A stretch of 64,000 nucleotides of DNA from Pollenia angustigena (Eukaryota; Arthropoda; Insecta; Diptera; Polleniidae), in assembly GCA_930367215.1 (NCBI GenBank), contig OV884059.1, positions 16,578,945-16,642,944 on the forward strand, in the 5' to 3' direction. The notes under the pieces are model-generated. The model saw only the letters and a list, made by a program, of their open reading frames with translations, was not told the origin of the DNA and searched no databases. Numbering within the stretch: position 1 is the first letter of the stretch; every line of letters starts with the position of its first letter. Both the position numbers and the translations under genes were made by a program. Shown here one piece after another: positions 57,201-64,000 of the stretch.

Positions 57201-58429
57201 TAGAGTTGTCAATTATTCGCCTTTCAACTTTTTTCGAATAATTCAAATAATTGTTTTTGTTCGTTCGATCAAATGATTAAATCTAAAAATTTATTCGATT
57301 AATCGATGAGAATAACGAATAAAAAAATTATTTTTACAAAAAAAATAGTATAGAAAATCTTCCATTCCATCCGCCATGACTTCTTCTTTTTTTGATGCAT
57401 AAAATTTTTCATCTTAACTCCATATCGTTGTATTACTTAAAAGCATCGTAAGACCCTTAATTCCTTAATAATCGATATTAGTCTGGATTTTTGAAAGGCA
57501 GACCTACCTTCTTCAGCCAAACTTATAATTAAAAAAAAAATATAATACAATAATAACACTTTCTTCTTTCAAGATATGATTTATCAATTCTTTATTTTTA
57601 AGCTTTTTGTTTATTTCTAAATTTTTCACCAGAAATTGAAAAATCCCTTTTCTTGAAAATTTTTTAATGTTTGATTTAAAAATAAAACAGCTGATACAAT
57701 TTAGAAGGTAAGTTGCAAAACTCGTTTGTTGCAAAATTAAAAATACGCGATGGCAAATGATTCTTAAAGTTCCTTTGGCGCTTTATTAGGCGAAATATTC
57801 TGATTGCATCAAGGCATGACCGTGCTAAAATCATGGAAGGGGACATGCATTGATACAATTAGTATATTTCTTTTCATAAAGCGCCAAAAGAACTGTTAGA
57901 ATCAATTGTCATCTCGTATTTTTAATTTTGTAACGAACGAGTTTTGCAACTCAGCTACTCAATTGTTTGTTAAGATTTGTTTAATAAGAACATAAAATAA
58001 ATTTTCAATACAATGATTTCTCAACACGGTTTTTGCTTACTAAACATTGAGATTAATTATAACCAGGGCTATGGCGACAGTATTTTTTAACATTAAAATT
58101 AATTAAAAAATCATTTGTTTTAAATGCATGTATATGATCCGTTTTTTAAATGAATTTTAATTTGCTTAAAATGAATTTTCGTTTGAATTTAACTACATAA
58201 TATTTTGAGTGTATATATATTGTATAAAATCACTAAAAACGTATGAGAATAAGTGAAATTCTAAGCTTTTATTTAATTTATTTTTTAATAAAAAAAATTT
58301 TTCGATTAATCGACATTTATTAATCGATTTATTCGTTATTCGAAAATCGTCGTTTTAAAATTATTCGAACAAGAGTTTGGTTTTGTTTGATCGATTAATC
58401 GAATTATTCTTAATCGGTTGACAACTCTA
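57201..58429. mobile_element. hAT-like element, 8-bp TSD GTACATAC
   Basis: GTACATAC at 57193-57200 and 58430-58437. Ends TAGAGTTGTCAATTATTCG and TTAATCGGTTGACAACTCTA. TTATTCGATTAATCGA words in the arms. Holds a hairpin at 57709-57951. No transposase seen. Confidence 0.9.
57709..57951. mobile_element. Hairpin MITE nested in the hAT-like element
   Basis: AAGTTGCAAAACTCGTTTGT mirrored by ACGAACGAGTTTTGCAACT; arms continue with AAATTAAAAATACG and GGCGCTTTAT and complements. Confidence 0.75.
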
Positions 58430-58442
58430 GTACATACATACA

Positions 58443-58473
<31 letters not shown>

Positions 58474-58474
58474 G
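58430..58474 (+). repeat. CATA microsatellite
   Basis: About ten TACA/CATA units follow the right end of the hAT-like element; its target duplication GTACATAC is itself microsatellite-like. Confidence 0.85.
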
Positions 58475-59493
58475 TAAGTATGTAATAAAAATATTTTTTC
58501 TTTTAATTTTATATTCTTTTAAAATAAACAATATAAACTATCAAATTAAAGTTTCCAATTAAATTAATTAAAAGTGTCATATTCAATTCAAAACAATTGT
58601 TCAATTGGATGTATGAGATTTATTGCAGAAAACAATGTACATAACTAAAATACAGCAGCGAGACTGTTTACTTAAATACTCAGAGAGTGAAAATTACTAG
58701 AAAGCAGGAATGGAAATCATGTTACAATGGTACTTTGTTGGAACATTTCAAACTTTGTTGGCACTGTTGGTTGCACTACAGCGATTTATCGAGTAGAATT
58801 TGAAATTGTTATTTTGTATCGAAAACAATTCGTAGATTTAATTAAGTGCTTCACAAATATGTGATAACTTTTGGAAAATTTTAAGATCAAATATGTCTTT
58901 AACGGCAAATTTCAGAAACACGGAAAGAATTACATATTTACTAGGGTATTCATTCGGTTAACCGTCAATCGGTTAACCGACTTTATATTACCCGATTAAC
59001 TGATCGGTTAATTTAAAATTGGATTTTTTCGATTAACGATTAATACGATTAATTTCAGTCGATTAACCGATTAACCGATGTAACAAAATTTTTAATTTTT
59101 TGTAGAATAAAAACATATTTTTTGCGTTTTTTTAGTTCCAAAATGTTAGTTGCAAAGCATCTCACTTTTTTACAATGTTATCTGTACCAAAGTTCACCAA
59201 AAAAGTTGTGTGAAATATTTTTTCATACAATATATTTCCTTCTAGATATACATTCTTAAAATACAGTGCAAATACAGAAATTAGGGACTTTTTTGCAGAA
59301 TGATCGGTGCTGAGCTTTGCCAGGATGAGTTAGATGATGACCTGACAACAGAAGAAACTCTCGATAGTAACACAACAACAGTATTAACCGAAACAATTAG
59401 AAGTGTTAAAAATTTAAAAAAATTTTAACTGTTGGGAAATTACGGCATTCGATATCGATCAAAATTACAATAAAATTTTAAAAGAAATTCCGA

Positions 59494-59700
59494 TTGATAT
59501 CGAATGCCGTAATTTTCCTCCAGGACTCTTATGGCATAATGGAAGTTTTTATATGTTTTGAGAAATCCAGGAAAAGGACTAAGAAATTGGATATTCTGTA
59601 TTATGGGTTGCTTTCGATTTCTCCAACATCTACGATAAGTGAAAGAATTTTCTCCAAGTCAAAATATATCAAAACTAAAGAAAAGAGTCGCTAAAATCCT
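59494..59700 (+). pseudogene. hAT transposase dimerisation-domain relic
   Basis: LDILYYGLLSISPTSTISER and IFSKSKYIKTKEKSR match the hAT C-terminal dimerisation motif (L-x-x-L-P-x-S-x-x-x-E-R-x-F-S). Upstream 59290-59430 has only broken frames. A perfect hairpin (ATTACGGCATTCGATATCGA / TCGATATCGAATGCCGTAAT type, 59441-59516) sits just before it. The catalytic part is missing. Confidence 0.75.
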
Positions 59701-59944
59701 AAACATTTTAACCCAATTATTTTTCTAAAAGATTATTTTATAAGATTTCCTTAAACTGTTGAAAATACTAATAAAATGATCTCACAGTCTATTTTTTAAA
59801 AAACAAATTATAAGTATTAATTAAAAAATATATATAACTAGGAGTTATAAATTATTTTCTTGTTTGCTCGTTTTAGTTCAAGAATTGTTATGTTATTGTT
59901 TTTTTTTTTACTAATAAATTCCAAATAATAAATAATTTTTCATT

Positions 59945-60660
59945 TTTATACCCACACCACAATAGTGGAGAGGGTATTATGCATTTGTGCTGATGTGTGT
60001 AACGCCTAAAAATATTGGTCCTAGACCCACCTTAAAGTATACCGATCGTCTTAGCATCACTTTCTGAGTCGAACTAACGATGTCCGTCCGGCTGGCTGGC
60101 AGGCTGGCTGGCTGTTCATGTAACCTTGTGCGCAAAGTACAGGTCGCCATTTTGGAGATAATTTAATGAAATTTGGGTCATAGGTTCTTATTGACACAAG
60201 GACCAAGCCTATTGAAAATGTGCCGAATCGTAGGACCACGAGGGAAGATAGGGGGAAATTTCTTCCTCTCAGAAACTATCAAACCGATTTCAATGAAACT
60301 TAACACATACATAGAACCATATCTTTATGGACACAAAAGCGATGCATTTTTTAAAAAATAGGACCACGAGGGGAGATAGGGGCAATTTCTGCCTCTCAAA
60401 CCAATTTTAATGAAATTTAAAACACAGATAGATCCATATCTATAGTGGCACATAAGCTATACAGTTTTTTAAAAATAGGACCACAAGGGGAGATAAGGGG
60501 CAATTTCTGCCTCTCACAAACTTTCAAACCGATTTTCATGAAGTTTATAAGCATATATAAATCTATATTTATATGGACACATAAGCATGATGTGTTTTTA
60601 AATACTGTGGTGTAGAGTATCATATGGTCGGGCTTGACCGACTATACTTTCTTACTTGTT
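59945..60660 (-). repeat. Dispersed repeat family A, intact copy, nested in hAT
   Basis: Reverse-oriented counterpart of 43413-44136: TTTATACCCACACCACAATA at the left and CGACTATACTTTCTTACTTG at the right. It is highly similar throughout, so it is among the younger insertions. Confidence 0.8.
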
Positions 60661-61384
60661 ATTATTGAAATTGCTTAATTTTCTAAAAAAAACTTTATTG
60701 ATGGGTTAACCGATTATTAACAAAATTAACCGTTTAGTAACCGATTAAACCAAAACCTCGATTAATTCATCGAACGATTAACCGATTAAGGCAAAAGCCC
60801 AATTAAATGAATACCCTAATATTTACTAAATCACCAGAAAATATGGCACCAAGAAAATTTAGCATGATCTCGTTCAAGTCAAAAATTACTTATTCAAAAA
60901 TTACTTATTCACAGTATGCATGTGAGGCTTGGTTTAAGCAAAATGTTTCTTTATTTCAGAAAATTTTACTAAATTCGAACGAAATAAGTTAAAATCAAGA
61001 AACTGGTTTTGGATTTTCTTGTTTCACAATATGTAAATTGAGAGTTTTAATAATAGTTAATTTAAGCTGAACTTGGTAAATTTGGCCGAAAATTACAAAG
61101 TAATTCAATACTTACTTTCCAATATAAACACTTGTGATGAAAAATTTTCTTAATCAGCAATAATATTGAACCTTGCATTTATAATACCTTATTTATAACC
61201 AATAATTTTATTCTTTCTATTTCTTAACAAGGAACGAGGGCGGTACTTAAATCAGGCGGCCTGTGAAGGCAGTGGTTTGAATCTAATTACTTTTATAAAA
61301 AATAAAAAATAAAAATCATAAAAAACACCGATCTCAGTGAATTTGTGAACATGGGAAACTTGAAAATTCAATACTCTCACACAC

Positions 61385-61870
61385 CTCAGTCCTAGCAATA
61401 TTAAAGTCGAGCTAGATTCTACGTTAAGGGGTTTGCTCCGTCGTTTACGACTATAAAATATTGGGTGGCAGAGTTTAAACGAAATCGTTCGAGCTGCTTA
61501 GACTAACACCCTAGTGTCCGAACATGTCAAAACGGTTAAAAAAAAGTGCGAAATTACTTTGGATGATCGATGGTTAAAGGTAGCTGCTCACTTACCTTGA
61601 TAAGCCTTTCAAAAAGTGGTCTACATTGCATATTGACCGAAAATTCCAAGATGAGAAAGATATACGCAAAATGGGTGGCTGCCCCGTTTGGTTTGACAAT
61701 ACACCAGTTCACACATCCACTATTGCGATAACCAAAAATCGATGAATTAGAGTTTGAATTGTTTTATCACACACCTTATTCGCCAGATTTAGTTCCAAAC
61801 TTGAAAATATGGCTCGGTGGTGAAAGATTTGCCAACAACCCAGAGTTAGACTATGTGGTTGATAGCTTTT
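61385..61870 (+). pseudogene. mariner transposase relic
   Basis: Readable blocks in order: APSFTTIKYWVAEFKRNRSS (HTH region), EITLDDRWLKVAAHLP, FDNTPVHTS (catalytic Asp region), DELEFELFYHTPYSPDLVPN and KIWLGGERFANNPE (the mariner PYSPDLAP ... WLGGKRF signature). Several frameshifts and stops, and the central catalytic strand is deleted. The motifs indicate a classical mariner, distinct from the DD41D-like copy at 23621. Confidence 0.78.
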
Positions 61871-61881
61871 TGGGGTAGCTA

Positions 61882-61990
61882 GAATGTTTTCTTTCAGAAA
61901 GTTTGACTTTATAGGTAAACGGAGAAGAGAACAGGCTATTCTTCTCTCCCCACTCACCAATAAACTCTGACTTTCTGAAAGAAAACTTTT
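61882..61990. mobile_element. Hairpin MITE at the end of the mariner relic
   Basis: GTTTTCTTTCAGAAAGTTTG mirrored by CTGACTTTCTGAAAGAAAAC; loop with AGAAGAGAACAGG / TTCTTCTCTCCCC. Confidence 0.65.
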
Positions 61991-62045
61991 AAAGTGTGAG
62001 TCCAGACTTTCGACGCTATTGAAATAGTGCAAGAATAACGTCTTA

Positions 62046-62184
62046 CTGCCTGTTTTTAGAAAACGTAAGCAAGTGAGTGAGTCAGAAATTATATTGAAAA
62101 CAAAAACAAATTTTCGTTTTTTATTGTTGTTTTCATTATAATTTCTCACTCACTCACTTGCTTACGTTTTCTAAAAACAGGCAG
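62046..62184. mobile_element. TWA hairpin MITE (CTGCCTGTTT ends, A/C core)
   Basis: TTA at 62043-62045 and 62185-62187. CTGCCTGTTTTTAGAAAACG mirrored by CGTTTTCTAAAAACAGGCAG; arms include CTTGCTTACG and GTGAGTGAGT. The core is GAAAACAAAAACAAATTTTC. Confidence 0.92.
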
Positions 62185-62288
62185 TTAATGTACATACATT
62201 TTACGTGTAAATGAATTACATATTATTTATAAAGAAGTATTTAATGGCATTTTCGTTATTTGCCTAAAAAAATTTTGTTATCTAAATA

Positions 62289-63351
62289 CAGTAGAATCCC
62301 GTTAGGTCGTAATCGCGAGGGACCGGCCATTTCTTACGAATTATTGGGGTTTTCGATTTAGCGGGGTTTCGATTTAACGGAGTTAAAATAAAATAAATAC
62401 GAATCAATTTATTTACTACAACGATAAAAACATAAACGACAATTGTTAAAAATAAAATATATAAAAATTATTTATAACAAACTGATCTTAGAAAAAAAAA
62501 CACACACACAAGCAAAAACCCACGCAAAAAAAACGGTAAAAAAATTCATTCTTTCCATGTTTCTGTTGTTTTAATTACAAATTAAGGAATAAGGGGGGGT
62601 GCTTTAATACCATGGTAGATAAGGCCATGATGGCTTTATCTCTCATTTAATAGGAAGATAAAGCCTTTTTTGTTTTTTTTTTCATTTGAATGGGAGATAA
62701 AGCCATCATGGCCTTAGCTCACATTAGCAATATTAGAAAATGGCTTTATCTCTCATTTCAGTTCCGGAGACACCAAAGTTAAGTATTGAAATCTGGCTTC
62801 GCATACTAAAGTTTGACTGCATGGCGGCCTGCGGCCGTGCTTACAGGTGGCTTCGCTGAATAAAGTTTTCCTGCGTGCGTCACGAGAATAAAAAAATGTT
62901 TTTCAATGATAACTAAGGATTTTCCCTTTTAAAGAATGTTTTCATCATGCATAACAATTTTCTGAAAAAATATGGCTTTATCTCTCATTTGCGAAAAAAA
63001 ATATGGCTATATCTCTCATTTCGCAAAATTTTAAATATGACCTTACCTCTCAATGATTGGGCAAAAAGGCCATTATGGCTTTATCTTCCATTCAATTGAG
63101 CAAAAATGCCATCATGGCCTTATCTACCATGGTTTTAAAGCACCCCCCATTATAAGTGGTAGTTAGAAAACAATTACGATTTATAAGAGGTAAAGAAGAT
63201 TTTATTTGAAAAAAAAAAATTACGAATTAGCGAGGGGACCAAAATGTATGGAAATTTTAAGAATTAACGAGATTTTTCAAGGGAGCGACAGTTTATTACG
63301 AATTGTCGGGAATTACGATTTATCGAGGTACAAATTATCGGGATTTTACTG
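62289..63351. mobile_element. pogo/Tigger-like TIR element, copy 2
   Basis: TA|CAGTAGAATCCCGTTAGGTC at the left and TTATCGGGATTTTACTG|TA at the right; homologous to 54971-56201. Interrupted by F3 at 62593-63149. Confidence 0.8.
62593..63149. mobile_element. Word-arm element F3 nested in pogo-like copy 2
   Basis: GGGGGTGCTTTAATACCATG mirrored by CATGGTTTTAAAGCACCCCC. Arms tiled with ATGGCTTTATCTCTCATTT words. The core (about 62785-62880) has GGCTTCGC(A/T), ACTAAAG and GGCCTGCGGCC, as in F1 and F2. Copy 1 of the pogo-like element provides the empty site. Confidence 0.85.
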
Positions 63352-64000
63352 TAGTAAATTTTATTTTGAAAGTTGGTACAAAATCAGAAAAGCCATTTTC
63401 CATCTCTGTAGTAAAATTTTTATTTTTTTTAAACAAAAGTTTGATGGATGTTATGTTATGTTATGTTAGGGAATTGGTACACATTCACTGTCTATAATTT
63501 TTGAAAGGTTTTTTTAGTTTCTTTTGTTTTTTTTTTTTACTTCAAAATTCACAAACAAACCTCTTTTGCTATTAACCTTTCACTTTATACACGGAAGAAG
63601 TAAAATAAAATTATAAAGCGATTTAATCTTTAACTAGGTCATAGTGAATTTTAAAAAGTTTGCGCGTGTATAGAAAAACTAGCATTCGGGGAAATAAAAG
63701 TCTTGTATAACACTAATAAATTACCATCCACAAAAAAATTAACATCGAAACAAAAATTAAAGCTACAAATTTGGTTATTTCCCATTTTTGGCAAATGATG
63801 GCAAAAAGTTTTAAGCGCTTGCTTTTAAGTTCGTAATTTTTTAATTTGTTTTTGAACATTAATAACGAAATAAATTTATTTCTCATTATGTATAATGTTA
63901 TTATCAAAAACAACAGATATTAAAAAAATAATATATATAATAATTTTAAATTCCCTTAGGAACATCCATGCAATTATAAATCTTCAATATGTATTTATGT
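63352..64000. other. No recognisable feature
   Basis: AT-rich; ATGTTATGTTATGTTAGG short repeat near 63450. Confidence 0.35.

Larger units (their letters stand above)
58942..60818 (+). mobile_element. hAT element, 8-bp TSD ATATTTAC
   Basis: ATATTTAC at 58934-58941 and 60819-60826. Ends TAGGGTATTCATTCGGTTAA and TTAAATGAATACCCTA. CGGTTAACCGATTAA words fill both arms. Encodes a transposase C-terminal relic and is interrupted by repeat A at 59945-60660. Confidence 0.92.

Overview
The window looks like AT-rich nuclear DNA of a higher (calyptrate, probably blowfly- or muscid-like) fly. The basis is a eukaryotic gene with GT-AG introns that encodes a CTR-type copper importer resembling insect and vertebrate CTR1, a very high load of nested DNA transposons, mariner relatives, and dispersed repeats of a kind I associate with calyptrate flies. 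No prokaryotic features, rRNA genes, canonical tRNA genes or CRISPR arrays were seen.

One host gene can be read with confidence: a high-affinity copper transporter (Ctr1A-like) on the minus strand, in four coding exons: 43127-43163, 35723-35919, 35417-35661 and 8455-8656. All three junctions have consensus donors and acceptors and compatible phases. Together they give a 226-residue protein with a His/Met-rich ectodomain, three membrane segments, the MxxxM and GxxxG motifs, and a C-terminal HCH. Its introns are about 7.2 kb, 61 bp and 26.8 kb, so under 1 kb of coding sequence is spread over about 34.7 kb. A 169-codon open frame lies just after the stop codon, in the probable 3' UTR.

Almost everything else is mobile DNA, much of it nested. 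Layout: 0.5-0.85 kb, hAT-like remnant split by a TTAGG-ended retroposon; 1.86-4.85 kb, a 9-bp-TSD element hit by a piggyBac-like element that was itself hit by another repeat; 6.1-7.4 kb, palindromic MITEs; 8.45-8.66 kb, last Ctr1A exon; 9.6-11.1 kb, hAT-like; 11.2-12.8 kb, TA-TSD element with tRNA-like SINEs; 12.9-15.1 kb, 'word-arm' elements with an 82-bp tandem core; 16.9-18.75 kb, dispersed repeat A carrying an element with exon-like segments; 22.0-26.5 kb, MULE-like MITE, hAT-like element, DD41D mariner relic, long-TIR element and second copy of the 9-bp-TSD element; 27.3-30.0 kb, transposon gene split by a MITE, then an hAT-like element; 35.4-43.2 kb, Ctr1A exons 3 to 1 with a second transposon gene relic and a non-LTR retrotransposon in intron 1; 43.4-64 kb, upstream DNA with repeat A, several hAT-like elements, two pogo/Tigger-like copies and a mariner relic.

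The most unusual signal is modular. Many short hairpin elements sit in perfect TTA/TAA target duplications, have arms unrelated in sequence, yet share terminal motifs and an A/C-rich centre (AAAACAAAAACAAA). A second group (13.3-14.4, 14.6-15.1 and 62.6-63.1 kb) has arms built from a repeated short word that differs between elements, around a shared core containing GGCTTCGCT and GGCC..GGCC. These look like families in which arm and core evolve separately. All assignments come from reading the sequence; no database search was run.
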